The notes under the pieces: model-generated | What the model saw: only the letters and a program-made list of their open reading frames with translations | Told to the model about the DNA's origin: nothing | The model's database searches: none | Shown: one piece after another, positions 43,824 to 53,250 of the stretch | Layout: each line of letters opens with the position of its first letter | Numbering within the stretch: the stretch's first letter is position 1 | Made by a program: the position numbers and the translations under genes | From: Jiangella alba | GTDB lineage: Bacteria; Actinomycetota; Actinomycetes; Jiangellales; Jiangellaceae | Assembly (NCBI RefSeq): GCF_900106035.1 | Contig: NZ_FNUC01000004.1 | Coordinates: 62,001 to 126,000 of the forward strand | Reading direction: 5' to 3' | DNA: 64,000 bases

Positions 43824-46193
43824 TCACTCGGCCCTCAGCACGGAACTCACCCGCAACGACGCCGCCCGCTGCGACGGCCACGCGGCCAGCAGGTTCGCCG
43901 CCACCAGGGCGACCGGCGGCACCAGCGCCAGTGCCAGCGCGGCCACCGGCGGCACGTACAGCAGCGGCGTGGTGTCGGCGACGTAGCGCCAGACGGTGCG
44001 GCCGAGCGCGACCCCCAGCGGGACGCCGATCAGCAGCCCGGCCAGCGCCAGGACGCTGGCCTGCGTGGTCACGACGGCGCGCGACTGCCGCCGGGTCAGC
44101 CCGACGGCGCGCAGCACGGCCAGCTCGTGCCGGCGACGGCGCACGGCGGTGGCCAGCGCGTGCCCGACCGCGCCGAGCGCCAGCACGGCCAGGAACCCGG
44201 CCAGCACCACGGGCAGCGTCCGGATCTGCCGGATCTCCGCGACCGGGGTGGGCGGCTCCGGCGGGGCGAACCCGACGCCGGTGGTCTCGGCCAGCCGGGC
44301 CGCGACGGCCGCGGCGTCGGCGCCGGGACGCAGCTCGACGTGCGCTTCGTGGAACTTGACGTCGCCGGCGAACAGCGCGTCGTAGCCGTCGCGGGTGGCC
44401 CAGGAGCCGGTCGTGTAGTCGTTGTGCGAGCCGTCGGGCAGGTACGCGATGCCGGTGACGGTGGCGCTGCCGGTGCCGCCGGTCGCCGCCAGGTCGACGC
44501 GGTCGCCGACGCCCGCTCCGGCGGCCGCCGCCGTCGCCGGGGCGAGCACGATCTCGTCCGCCCGCGCCGGCATCCGGCCCTCCAGCACGACGACGTCCGG
44601 CACGCCGTCGCCGACCGGCGCGTAGGCGTAGACCGCGGCCGACACCCCGCCGATCTCCGCGGCGCCGATGCGGGCGTCGTTGACGGCGGCGACGTCGGGG
44701 TCGGCGGCGGCCGCGGCCAGCACGTCGGAGGCCGGCGGCGCGTCTTCGCCGTCGTCGAGATAGGCCAGCAGCTGGTGGGTCTGGCCGAACGTGCGCAGGT
44801 CGCCGGTCGCGTCGTCGACGCCGCTGGAGAACGTGAACGCCGCGAGCACGCCGGCCACGCCGGTGACGGCGCCCAGCAGCGCGGGCCGCACGGGCACCGC
44901 CTGACGGCCTCGGCCGGGCTCCAGCGCGAACCGGGCGCCGACGACCACCGGCACCGGCAGCCCCGCGGCGGCGACGGCGCCCGCGACCGCCGAGCGGCGG
45001 GGGTGCGGCGCCGACCGGGCCGCGCGCACGGCCAGGACGGCCGCCGTCCCGGCCGCGACGGCCACCAGGACGGGCACCGCGAGCAGGCCGCCGACCAGGA
45101 CCGCGACGTCGGCGTCGACGCCGGGAGCAGGCTCCAGCGTCGCCGCGGAGCCGATCGGGAACCACCGCGACGCCGCCACCGCGCCCGCCACGCCCAGCCC
45201 CGCGCCTGCGGCCGCCGCCAGCACCGGCCCGAGCGCCGCCGACGCGACCACCTGCCGCGGCAGCATTCCGACGCCCCGCAGCGCCTGCAGGTCGGCGACG
45301 GACGCGGCGACGTAGCGGGCGACCGGCTGCCCGACCAGGAACACCGCAGCGGCGGCCGCGGCCAGCGCGAACACCAGCAGCGCGTCGGCCTCGAAGCCGG
45401 TGACGTCGCGGGCGTGCTGGTGGAAGGCCTCGCCCAGGTCCCAGACGTCGATGGTGCGGCCGGTGAGCCGCTCCAGCTGGGCCTGGAACGCCGGGATGGC
45501 CGCGGCGCCGCCGTCGAGCCGGGCGATCGCGTTGAAGATCTCGTCCGGCGCCCCCGCGCCCAGCTCGGCCGGGTACCGCTCGAACAGCCCGGCCGACGAC
45601 GTCAGCAGCCCCTGCCCGCCGAGGCCGTCGCCGTGCCAGAACGACCGGACGACGCCGACGATGCGCGCCTCGACGACCGGCCCGTCCGGCGGCAGCGACG
45701 GATCGGCCCGGTAGGCGGCGAACGACTCGGGCCGGAACAGCCGGATCGTCACGGTGTCGCCGACGCCCAGACCGTAGGTCTCGACGAACCGCGGGGTCAC
45801 CGTCGCCTCGTCGGCGCGGTGCGGGTCGGGCAGCCGCCCGGCGAGGACGGCCGGCCGCTCCACCGTGACCATCGTGTCCGGGCCGACGGCGCCGCCGAGC
45901 GACTCGGCCGGCACGCCGTCGACGACGTAGGGCGCGCTGCCGAAGGTGGACAGCGCGGTCACCCCGGGCAGGTCGCGCACCGCGTCCCAGTCGAAGCCGG
46001 GCTGGTTCGGCAGCACCGCGACGTCCGCGGGCAGCGTCCGCTCCAGCAGCCGGTCGACGGCGCTCGCGCCGCGCCGGGCGCCCGCGACCGCCGTCAGCAC
46101 CGTCCCCGCGGCCAGCGCCACCAGCAGCGCCAGCACCAGCAGCGACCGCCACCGCCGTCGCAGCTCCAGCCGCAGCCACGCCGCCGCCATCAC
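43824..46193 (-). CDS. FtsX-family ABC transporter permease, copy 3
   Basis: This 789-residue membrane protein has an N-terminal helix (LLVLALLVALAAGTVLTAVAGA), a large extracellular domain, and two FtsX-type helical blocks (about 250-420 and 660-789). It ends LRVSSVLRAE. MacB/LolCDE-type systems with such permeases use ATP hydrolysis to drive mechanical work across the envelope rather than classic transport. Copies 1 and 2 lie directly upstream with 4-bp overlaps. N- and C-terminal blocks are almost identical among the three, so they are tandem duplicates. Confidence 0.9.
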   Translation of the reverse strand: MMAAAWLRLELRRRWRSLLVLALLVALAAGTVLTAVAGARRGASAVDRLLERTLPADVAVLPNQPGFDWDAVRDLPGVTALSTFGSAPYVVDGVPAESLGGAVGPDTMVTVERPAVLAGRLPDPHRADEATVTPRFVETYGLGVGDTVTIRLFRPESFAAYRADPSLPPDGPVVEARIVGVVRSFWHGDGLGGQGLLTSSAGLFERYPAELGAGAPDEIFNAIARLDGGAAAIPAFQAQLERLTGRTIDVWDLGEAFHQHARDVTGFEADALLVFALAAAAAAVFLVGQPVARYVAASVADLQALRGVGMLPRQVVASAALGPVLAAAAGAGLGVAGAVAASRWFPIGSAATLEPAPGVDADVAVLVGGLLAVPVLVAVAAGTAAVLAVRAARSAPHPRRSAVAGAVAAAGLPVPVVVGARFALEPGRGRQAVPVRPALLGAVTGVAGVLAAFTFSSGVDDATGDLRTFGQTHQLLAYLDDGEDAPPASDVLAAAAADPDVAAVNDARIGAAEIGGVSAAVYAYAPVGDGVPDVVVLEGRMPARADEIVLAPATAAAAGAGVGDRVDLAATGGTGSATVTGIAYLPDGSHNDYTTGSWATRDGYDALFAGDVKFHEAHVELRPGADAAAVAARLAETTGVGFAPPEPPTPVAEIRQIRTLPVVLAGFLAVLALGAVGHALATAVRRRRHELAVLRAVGLTRRQSRAVVTTQASVLALAGLLIGVPLGVALGRTVWRYVADTTPLLYVPPVAALALALVPPVALVAANLLAAWPSQRAASLRVSSVLRAE

Positions 46194-48643
46194 TCGGCCC
46201 TCAGCACGGAGCCCACCCGCAACGACGCCGCCCGCCGCGCCGGCCAGGCCGCCAGCAGCACCGCCGCCAGCACGGTGAGCAGCGCCACCACCGCCACCAG
46301 CTGCCAGCCGCCCGGCGCGACGTAGTGCGCGCGCATCGTCGTGGCGACCGACCGCCAGACCGTCCGGCCCAGCGCCAGGCCGAGCGGCACGCCGAAGGCC
46401 AGGCCGGCCAGCGCCAGCACGAGCGACTGCGCGGTCACCGCGACGGTCGACTGCGCCGGCGTCATCCCGACCGCCCGGAGCACGGCCAGCTCGCGGCGGC
46501 GCTGCCGCACGGCCGTCACCAGGCCGTGCCCGACGGCTCCCGCGGCGAGCAGCGCCACGCAGCCTCCGAGCACGACCGGGACCGACCGCATGAGCCGCAG
46601 CTCCGGCGGGCTGCTGAATTCGAACGGGCGGATCCCGTAGGTCTGGTCCGGGACGGCGGCCGCCAGCGCCGGGAGCACGGCCGCCGGGTCGGCCGCCGGG
46701 TCCAGGCCGATCGCGGCGTACTGGAACAGGAAGGCGCCGTCGAACAGCGCATCGTAGGTGGACGGGGCCACGACGACCGCGGTGCCGAACCCCGGGTCCA
46801 GGACGGCGACGCCGACGACCGCGAGCTCCGCCGCGCCGCCGCTGCCCGCCATTGGGAGCACGTCGCCGACGCCCACGCCGAGGTCACCGGACGCGGCCAG
46901 GGAGACGAGCGCCTCGCCGCGGCCGGACGGCATCCGGCCCGCCGTCACCAGGTAGTTCAGCGGCTCGCCGACCGGGTGGAACGAGACCACCATGACCTGG
47001 GCGTCGCCGGCGTCGCCGAGCTGGCCACGGACGTCGTCGACCCCGCGCACGCCCGGCACGTCCGCCAGGGCCGGGAAGACGTCCTCGGCCGACGCGAGCC
47101 GGCCGCGGTCGAAGCCGACCCACGCCTCGGCCTGGTGCACCACCCCGAACCGGAACGGGGTCTGCGCCGCGTCGCGGGCCGCGTCCGAGAACGTCAGGGC
47201 CGCCAGCACCCCGGTCACCCCGACGACGGCGCCGGCCAGCGCGGGCCGCACCGGCGACCGGGCACCCGCGGCGCCGCGCTCCAGCGCGAACCGGGTGCCC
47301 AGGACCACCGGGACCGGCAACCGGGCGCCGGCCACGAGCCGGGTCACGGCGGACGTCCGCCGCCGCGCCGGCCGGTCCGCCAGGCCGGCCCGGGCGAGGA
47401 CCGCCGCCGTGACCGCGACCAGCAGCGGCGGGAGCAGCACCCCCGGGACCAGCACGGCCGGGTCGACGCTGACGCCCGGCGCGGGCTCGTGGAAGCTCGC
47501 GGACCCCACCGGGAACCAGCGCGACACGACCACCGCCACGGCCGCGCCGAGCACCGTCCCGGCCGCCGCGGCCACGGCCGGGCCCGTCGCGGCGGCGCCG
47601 GCGACCTGCCGCGGCGTCATGCCGACGGCCGACAGCACCCGCAGGCTCCCCAGCATCGAGGCGACCTGCCGGCCGGCCGACCCGCCGATCAGGAACACCC
47701 CGGCGACGGCGGCGACGCCGGCCAGGACGTACAGCGCGGTGGCCTCGAACCGCAGCGTCTCGCCGATGGCCGCGGCGGGCGCCGTCAGGTCGTGGACGGT
47801 GAGGTCGGGACGCCCCGTCGCCTCGGCCAGGGCGGCCCGGAAGGCGGGGATCGCGGCCGCGCCGCCGGACAGCCGCACCAGCGCGCCGGTCGACGCCACG
47901 CCCTCGGCGCCGAAGAAGCTCTCCGGGTGGGCCGCGACCAGCCCGGCCGACGGCACCAGGAAGCCGGGCGCGTCCAGCTGGTCGCCGAACATCGGCGACC
48001 GCACGACCCCGACGATGGTGGCCTCGACGACGGGCCCATCCGCCGGCGCGCCCGGATCGGGCTGCAGCCCGGCCGCGACGGCCGCGGCCTGTTGCTGGTA
48101 GGTCAGGAGCCACACGCCGGACACCAGGTTCGTCCGGGCGGCGCCGGGCACCTGGCCGGTGTCCACCTGCTCGGGCGTGTAGAGGCCCAGCCGCACGGTG
48201 TCGCCGACCGATCGCCCGTACGTGCGCAGGAACGCCGGCGTCACCACCACCTCGTCCGCCCGGCCGGCGTCCGCGAGCCGGCCCGCCAGGACGACCGGGC
48301 GTTCGAGCGCGTGCATGGTCTGCGCATCGGCGGGCGGGACCATGAACGACTCCCCGCCCGGCCGTCCGTCGATCTCGTAGCCCGTGAACGCCAGGCGCCC
48401 GAGCGCCTCGACGCCGGGCAGCGCGCGCACCGGCGCCCAGTCGAAGCCCGGGATGTTCGGCACCACCAGCACCGTCGCCGGCTGGGTGGCGGCCTGGAGC
48501 CGGTCCATGCCGGACGCGCCGCGCCGGGCGCCCGCGACCGCCGTCATGACCGTCCCCGCGGCCAGCGCCACCAGCAGCGCCAGCACCAGCAGCGACCGCC
48601 ATCGGCGGCGCAGCTCCAGCCGCAGCCACGCCGCCGCCATCAC
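46190..48643 (-). CDS. FtsX-family ABC transporter permease, copy 2
   Basis: This 817-residue paralogue is the middle of the three. It opens AAAWLRLELRRRWRSLLVLA, essentially the same as copy 3, and ends RVGSVLRAE. The extracellular part has diverged (FDWAPVRALPGVEALGRLAF). The second FtsX block has RRRELAVLRAVGMTPAQS. Its start and stop overlap the neighbours by 4 bp each (ATGA), so all permeases and the ATPase are translated as one coupled unit. It could form heterodimers with either sister. Confidence 0.9.
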   Translation of the reverse strand: MMAAAWLRLELRRRWRSLLVLALLVALAAGTVMTAVAGARRGASGMDRLQAATQPATVLVVPNIPGFDWAPVRALPGVEALGRLAFTGYEIDGRPGGESFMVPPADAQTMHALERPVVLAGRLADAGRADEVVVTPAFLRTYGRSVGDTVRLGLYTPEQVDTGQVPGAARTNLVSGVWLLTYQQQAAAVAAGLQPDPGAPADGPVVEATIVGVVRSPMFGDQLDAPGFLVPSAGLVAAHPESFFGAEGVASTGALVRLSGGAAAIPAFRAALAEATGRPDLTVHDLTAPAAAIGETLRFEATALYVLAGVAAVAGVFLIGGSAGRQVASMLGSLRVLSAVGMTPRQVAGAAATGPAVAAAAGTVLGAAVAVVVSRWFPVGSASFHEPAPGVSVDPAVLVPGVLLPPLLVAVTAAVLARAGLADRPARRRTSAVTRLVAGARLPVPVVLGTRFALERGAAGARSPVRPALAGAVVGVTGVLAALTFSDAARDAAQTPFRFGVVHQAEAWVGFDRGRLASAEDVFPALADVPGVRGVDDVRGQLGDAGDAQVMVVSFHPVGEPLNYLVTAGRMPSGRGEALVSLAASGDLGVGVGDVLPMAGSGGAAELAVVGVAVLDPGFGTAVVVAPSTYDALFDGAFLFQYAAIGLDPAADPAAVLPALAAAVPDQTYGIRPFEFSSPPELRLMRSVPVVLGGCVALLAAGAVGHGLVTAVRQRRRELAVLRAVGMTPAQSTVAVTAQSLVLALAGLAFGVPLGLALGRTVWRSVATTMRAHYVAPGGWQLVAVVALLTVLAAVLLAAWPARRAASLRVGSVLRAE

Positions 48644-51096
48644 TCGGCCCTCAGCACGGAGCCCACCCGCAGTGATGCGGCCCGGTGCGACGGCCAGGCC
48701 GCCAGCAGGTTCGCCGCCAGCAGCGCCAGCGGCACGATCAGCAGCAGCGCCAGCGCCGCCAGCGGCGCGACGTAGAGCAGCGGCGTCGTGTCGGCGACGT
48801 AGCGCCAGAGGGTCCGGCCCAGCGCCAGGCCGAGCGGCACGCCGGCGGCCAGCCCGATCAGCGCCAGCAGACTGGCCTGGGTGACGACGACGCCGCGGGA
48901 CTGCCAGCGGGTCATGCCCAGCGCCCGCAGCACGGCCACCTCGTGCCGGCGACGGCGCACGGCGGTGGCCAGCGCGTGCCCCACGGCGCCGAGCGCGAGC
49001 ACCGTCAGGAACCCGGCCAGGAACACCGGCAGCGTCCGGACCTGGCGCAGCTCCGCGAGCCGGCTGGGCGGCTCGGCCGGGGAGACGACGTCGGTGACGG
49101 ACTCCGGCGGCGCGCCGATGGCCGCGGCGATCACCGGCGCCACGGTGGCCTCCAGCCGCTCGGTCACCGCCGCCGGGTCGGCGCCGGGCGTCAGCCCGAG
49201 CAGCACGAGGTGGTACTTGAACGCCGGCGACACCGTGCTGGCCGGGTCGAACAGCGTGTCGTACCCGTCGCCGGAGACCCAGCCGCCGGTGACGTAGTTG
49301 TTGTGCGGGCCCTCCGGCACGAACGCCAGGCCGGTGACGGTGAACTCGCGGTCGCCCGCGGTGCCGGACATCGTCACGACGTCGCCGACGCCCACGCCCA
49401 GGGTGTCGGCGCTGGCCGGCGCCAGCGCCACCTCGCCCGGCTGCTCCGGCGCCCGGCCGTCGACCAGCACCGGCCGCAGCGGCTCGCGTCCGGCCTGGTC
49501 CAGCGTGAACAGCGTGACCGGCCGGTTCTCGACGGCCGCGACCGCGACGCGGGTGTCGTTGACGACCCGCACGTCAGGGTCGTCGGCCATGGTCTGCATG
49601 ACGTCGTCGACGGGCCCGAAGTCCTCGCCGGCGTCGCCGACGAACGCCGCCAGCTGGTACACCTGCCCGAACCGCTCCGGGTGCCCGGCCGCGTCGGTGA
49701 CACCGCTGGAGAAGGTGAACGCCGCGATGACGCCGAGCACCCCGACCACGGCACCCACCAGCGCCGGGCGCACCGGGACCGCCTGCCGGCCGCGGCCGGG
49801 CTCCAGCGCGAACCGCGCGCCGACGACCACCGGAACCGGGGCGCCGGCCCGCCGGGCGGCGGCCGCGAGCGCCGACGGCCGCGCGCGGCGAGCCGTCCGG
49901 GCCGAGCGCAGCGCCAGCCGCGCGGCCAGGCCCGCGCCGAGCGCCGCCAGCAGCACCGTCGCCGTCCCGACCACGGCGATGACCAGCGGGTCGACGTCGA
50001 TGCCCGGGTCCGGTTCGAACAGCGCGGCGGTGCCGATCGGGAACCACCTCGACGCCACCACCGCGGCGCCCGCGCCGAGCAGCGTGCCGGCGGCGGCCGC
50101 GCCGACCGGGCCGGCCGCCGCGGCCACGACGGCCTGCCCCGACGTCATCCCCAGTGCCCGCCCGATCTGCAGCTCGGCCGCCGCCGAAGCCGCGTACCGG
50201 GCCACCGCCTGGCCGACGAGGAAGATCGCCGCCGCGCCCGCCGCCAGCGCGAACGCCTGCAGCGCGTCGGCCTCGAACCGGGTGACCGAGTTCAGGTGCC
50301 GGGCGTCCTCGGCGAGGTCCATGAAGTCGATGTCGCTGCGCCCGCTGACCTCCCGCAGGCCCGCCTTGAACGACGGAATCGCGGCCTCGCCGCCGCGCAG
50401 CCGGACCAGCGCGTTCAGCTCGCCCTGGCCGGACGCGCCCATGAGGTTGTCGCGGTACTGCGCGAACAGGCCCGGCGACGGCGACAGCCCGCCCTCGGAG
50501 TCGCCGACGACGTCGCTGAACCACGGCGACCGGATGATCCCGACGATCGTGGCCGGCACCACCGGGCCGTCCGGCTCGGGCAGCGTCGACGCGAACTTCA
50601 GGCCGTCCTGCGTCTCCGGCGTGAACAGCCGCAGCGTGACGTCGTCGCCGACGCCCAGCCCGTAGGTCCGCTCGAACTGGCGGCTGACGACGACCTCGTC
50701 GGCCCGCGCCGGGTCGGGCAGCCGGCCGTCGAGGACGACCGGGCGCTCGATGGTCCGGAACACCTCGTCGTCGCCCGGCGGGAAGCCCGCGGCGTACGAG
50801 TCCGGCGGCAGCTCGTCGACCACGTATGACCCGGTCAGCACGAACGTCGTCAGCGCCTCGACCTCGGGCAGCGCGCGGACCGCGTCCCAGTCGAAGCCCG
50901 GCTGGTTCGGGAGGACGGCGATGGTGGCCGGCAGCGTCCGCTCCAGCAGCCGGTCGCCGGCGGTCGCGCCGCGCCGGGCACCGGACAGCGCCGTCATGAC
51001 CGTCCCCGCGGCCAGCGCCACCAGCAGCGCCATGACCAGCAGCGACCGCCACCGGCGCCGGGCGTCCAGCCGCAGCCAGGCGCGGACGGCCGTCAC
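48640..51096 (-). CDS. FtsX-family ABC transporter permease, copy 1
   Basis: This 818-residue protein directly follows the ATPase gene with a 4-bp overlap. Its opening RAWLRLDARRRWRSLLVMAL differs more than the openings of copies 2 and 3 do from each other. It shares TLPATIAVLPNQPGFDWDAVRALPEV with copy 3, and RRRHEVAVLRALGMTRWQSRG and RVGSVLRAE with the set. Membrane topology is an N-terminal helix, an extracellular domain, three helices, a second extracellular domain and three helices. It is the natural direct partner of the ATPase. Confidence 0.9.
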   Translation of the reverse strand: MTAVRAWLRLDARRRWRSLLVMALLVALAAGTVMTALSGARRGATAGDRLLERTLPATIAVLPNQPGFDWDAVRALPEVEALTTFVLTGSYVVDELPPDSYAAGFPPGDDEVFRTIERPVVLDGRLPDPARADEVVVSRQFERTYGLGVGDDVTLRLFTPETQDGLKFASTLPEPDGPVVPATIVGIIRSPWFSDVVGDSEGGLSPSPGLFAQYRDNLMGASGQGELNALVRLRGGEAAIPSFKAGLREVSGRSDIDFMDLAEDARHLNSVTRFEADALQAFALAAGAAAIFLVGQAVARYAASAAAELQIGRALGMTSGQAVVAAAAGPVGAAAAGTLLGAGAAVVASRWFPIGTAALFEPDPGIDVDPLVIAVVGTATVLLAALGAGLAARLALRSARTARRARPSALAAAARRAGAPVPVVVGARFALEPGRGRQAVPVRPALVGAVVGVLGVIAAFTFSSGVTDAAGHPERFGQVYQLAAFVGDAGEDFGPVDDVMQTMADDPDVRVVNDTRVAVAAVENRPVTLFTLDQAGREPLRPVLVDGRAPEQPGEVALAPASADTLGVGVGDVVTMSGTAGDREFTVTGLAFVPEGPHNNYVTGGWVSGDGYDTLFDPASTVSPAFKYHLVLLGLTPGADPAAVTERLEATVAPVIAAAIGAPPESVTDVVSPAEPPSRLAELRQVRTLPVFLAGFLTVLALGAVGHALATAVRRRRHEVAVLRALGMTRWQSRGVVVTQASLLALIGLAAGVPLGLALGRTLWRYVADTTPLLYVAPLAALALLLIVPLALLAANLLAAWPSHRAASLRVGSVLRAE

Positions 51097-51812
51097 GGCG
51101 CGCGCTCCTCCACCACGGACGCGGCCGGCGCCGAGCCGACCCGCACGCCGTCGATGCGGCCGTCGCGCATGCGCACCACGCGGGACGCCCCGGCGGCGAC
51201 GTCGGCGGAGTGGGTGACCATGAGGATGGTCTGCCCGTCACCGTGCAGCCGGCGGAACAGCTCCAGGATCTCCGCACCGCCCTCGCTGTCGAGCGCGCCG
51301 GTCGGCTCGTCGGCCAGCAGCACGGCCGGCTCATTGACCAGCGCGCGGGCGATGGCCAGCCGCTGGCGCTGCCCGCCGGAGAGCACCGACGGCAGCTGCT
51401 CGGTGCGGTCGCCCAGGCCCAGCAGGTCGAGCAGGTCGCGGGCACGCGACTCGGCCGCCTTGCGCCGCAGCCCGCCGAGGATGGCCGGCAGCGCGATGTT
51501 GTCCAGCGCCGAGACGCCCTCGAGCAGGTTGAAGAACTGGAACACGATGCCGACGTGGTGCCGGCGGAACCGGGCCAGCCAGTTCTCGTCGCGCCCGCTC
51601 ACCACCAGCCCGTCGACGACCACCTCGCCCTCGTCGGGCTGGTCGAGCCCGGCGAAGATGTTCAGCAGGGTCGACTTGCCGCAGCCCGACGGCCCCATCA
51701 GCGCGACGAACTCGCCGCGGTCCACCCGCAGGTCGACGCCGCGCAGCGCCCGGACCGGCGCCAGTTCCGCCTCGAACGTCCGGCGGACCCCCTGAGCCAG
51801 CAGTGCGGTCAT
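51093..51812 (-). CDS. ABC transporter ATP-binding protein (MacB/LolD type)
   Basis: This 239-residue ATPase has Walker A GPSGCGKSTLLN, Q-loop VFQFFNLLEG, signature LSGGQRQRLAIARAL, Walker B VLLADEPTGALD and the switch His in VTHSADVA. NLLEGVSALDNIALP is typical of the MacB/LolD/FtsE group that pairs with FtsX-like permeases. The ATG overlaps the cyclase-gene stop by 4 bp and the stop overlaps the first permease by 4 bp. A single ATPase must therefore serve three permeases. Confidence 0.96.
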   Translation of the reverse strand: MTALLAQGVRRTFEAELAPVRALRGVDLRVDRGEFVALMGPSGCGKSTLLNIFAGLDQPDEGEVVVDGLVVSGRDENWLARFRRHHVGIVFQFFNLLEGVSALDNIALPAILGGLRRKAAESRARDLLDLLGLGDRTEQLPSVLSGGQRQRLAIARALVNEPAVLLADEPTGALDSEGGAEILELFRRLHGDGQTILMVTHSADVAAGASRVVRMRDGRIDGVRVGSAPAASVVEERAP

Positions 51813-53158
51813 CGGCTGTACTCCTCCACCTCGTCGGGGGCGGCGGCGGGCGCGAGCACCCGGCACGCCGTCACCGCGGCGTCGCGGCCCTTGACCCGGA
51901 CCGGGTCGAGCCGCTGGAACGTCCACGCGGGCGCGGCCGCCGCGGTGGCCGCGCTGGCCACCGTCGTCCCGGCCGGGCGGGCGAGGTCCTGCAGGCGTTG
52001 CGCCAGGTTCACGGTGTCGCCGACCAGCGTGTACTCCAGCCGCTCGTCGCTGCCGAGCAGCGCGGCGGCCACCTCGCCGGTGGACAGGCCGATGCCCATG
52101 CCGAACGGCTCCAGCCCCTCGGCCGCCCACTGGGCGTCGACGCCGGCCTGCCGCCGGTGCATGTCGTGGGCGGCCCGAAGCGCCCGCTCGGCGTGGTCGG
52201 CCTGCGGGAACGGCGCTCCGAAGACGGCCATGACGGCGTCTCCCACGTACTGCATCACGGTGCCCCCTTGGTCGAGGATGGCACCGTTCATGGCCCGGCG
52301 GTGCGCGTTCAGCTGACGGGCCAGCGTCGACGGGTCGGCCCGCTCGGCGATGCCGGAGTAGCCGCGCACGTCCGACATCAGCACGGTGACGATCAGCCGC
52401 TCGGTGCGGGCGACGGCGCCGGGGTCGTCGCGCAGCTTGTCGGCGAGGCCCGACGGCAGCAGCCGGGTGAGCGTCTCGCCCTGCTCCTCGCGCTCCAGGA
52501 TCGCCGTGTGCAGCTTGCGCAGCCGCTCCAGCGCGCCCCTGACGCCGGAGCTGGCGTCGCGGGCGAGGTGCAGGAACAGCTCCTCGACGGCGTGGTCGAC
52601 GGCCTCCGGCGTGCTGCGCAGCGTGGCGGCGATGGCCTTGACGGCGCGGCCCTCGGCCACCATGGTGAGCAGCCGTTCCTCGTCGGCGGACAGGCCGGTG
52701 CCGCCCCGTGCCGGTGTCACGAGGGCCTGCACGATCTCTGGGTCCAGCATGGAACCCCCCGCTGCGACCTCGCGGACCGCCCGGGCCAGCCGGTCGCCGT
52801 CCGCCACCCGCTCCTTGAGCAAGTATGCGTAGCCGGCGGCGCCCTGGGCCAGCAGTGCGACCGCGTATTCCGGGTCGTCGTACTGCGACAGCACCACGAT
52901 CCCGGTGCCGGGGAGCCGCTTGCGGACCTCCTTGGCCGCCTCGATGCCCTCGTCGGCGAAGCGCGGCGGCATCCGGATGTCGGTGACGACGACCTGCGGG
53001 CGGTGCTCGACCGCCTGCGCGACCAGCCCGTCGTAGTCCTCGGCCGTCGCCACCACGTCCACGTCGCCGGCGACGCGCAGCAGCGCCCGCACTCCCTCGC
53101 GGACGAGCAGGTTGTCGTCCGCGAGAAGCACCGTGATGCGCGCGGCGGCCGAGGTCAT
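51809..53158 (-). CDS. Response regulator fused to LuxR-like HTH and class III nucleotide cyclase
   Basis: This 449-residue protein combines three modules. Residues 8-125 are a REC domain with phosphoacceptor D60 (VVVTDIRMPP) and LLKERVADG. Residues about 153-200 resemble a LuxR HTH (LSADEERLLTMVAEGRAVKAIAATL) but are degenerate. Residues 255-445 are a class III cyclase with metal-binding D263 (MSDVRGYSG) and D307 (YVGDAVMAVFG), and N384/R388 (VGDTVNLAQRL). The position that normally selects ATP (Lys) is Q303. It probably makes cAMP when phosphorylated. It heads the ABC operon, with a shared palindrome 60 nt upstream. Confidence 0.92.
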   Translation of the reverse strand: MTSAAARITVLLADDNLLVREGVRALLRVAGDVDVVATAEDYDGLVAQAVEHRPQVVVTDIRMPPRFADEGIEAAKEVRKRLPGTGIVVLSQYDDPEYAVALLAQGAAGYAYLLKERVADGDRLARAVREVAAGGSMLDPEIVQALVTPARGGTGLSADEERLLTMVAEGRAVKAIAATLRSTPEAVDHAVEELFLHLARDASSGVRGALERLRKLHTAILEREEQGETLTRLLPSGLADKLRDDPGAVARTERLIVTVLMSDVRGYSGIAERADPSTLARQLNAHRRAMNGAILDQGGTVMQYVGDAVMAVFGAPFPQADHAERALRAAHDMHRRQAGVDAQWAAEGLEPFGMGIGLSTGEVAAALLGSDERLEYTLVGDTVNLAQRLQDLARPAGTTVASAATAAAAPAWTFQRLDPVRVKGRDAAVTACRVLAPAAAPDEVEEYSR

Positions 53159-53217
53159 GCCGCCATGACACTCCTACCGGCGCGAACGCGCCAGGGCGGC
53201 AGCCACCCGAATGCGAC

Positions 53218-53233
53218 GGGGTGCCAGCACCCC
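53218..53233. promoter_or_regulatory. GGGGTGCCAGCACCCC palindrome, copy 2
   Basis: A perfect copy of the 16-bp site, its near edge 60 nt from the start codon of the REC-cyclase gene (53158). It lies between that gene and the 3' end of the small hypothetical gene. Confidence 0.75.
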
Positions 53234-53250
53234 CGGACGGGTGGCCGAGA

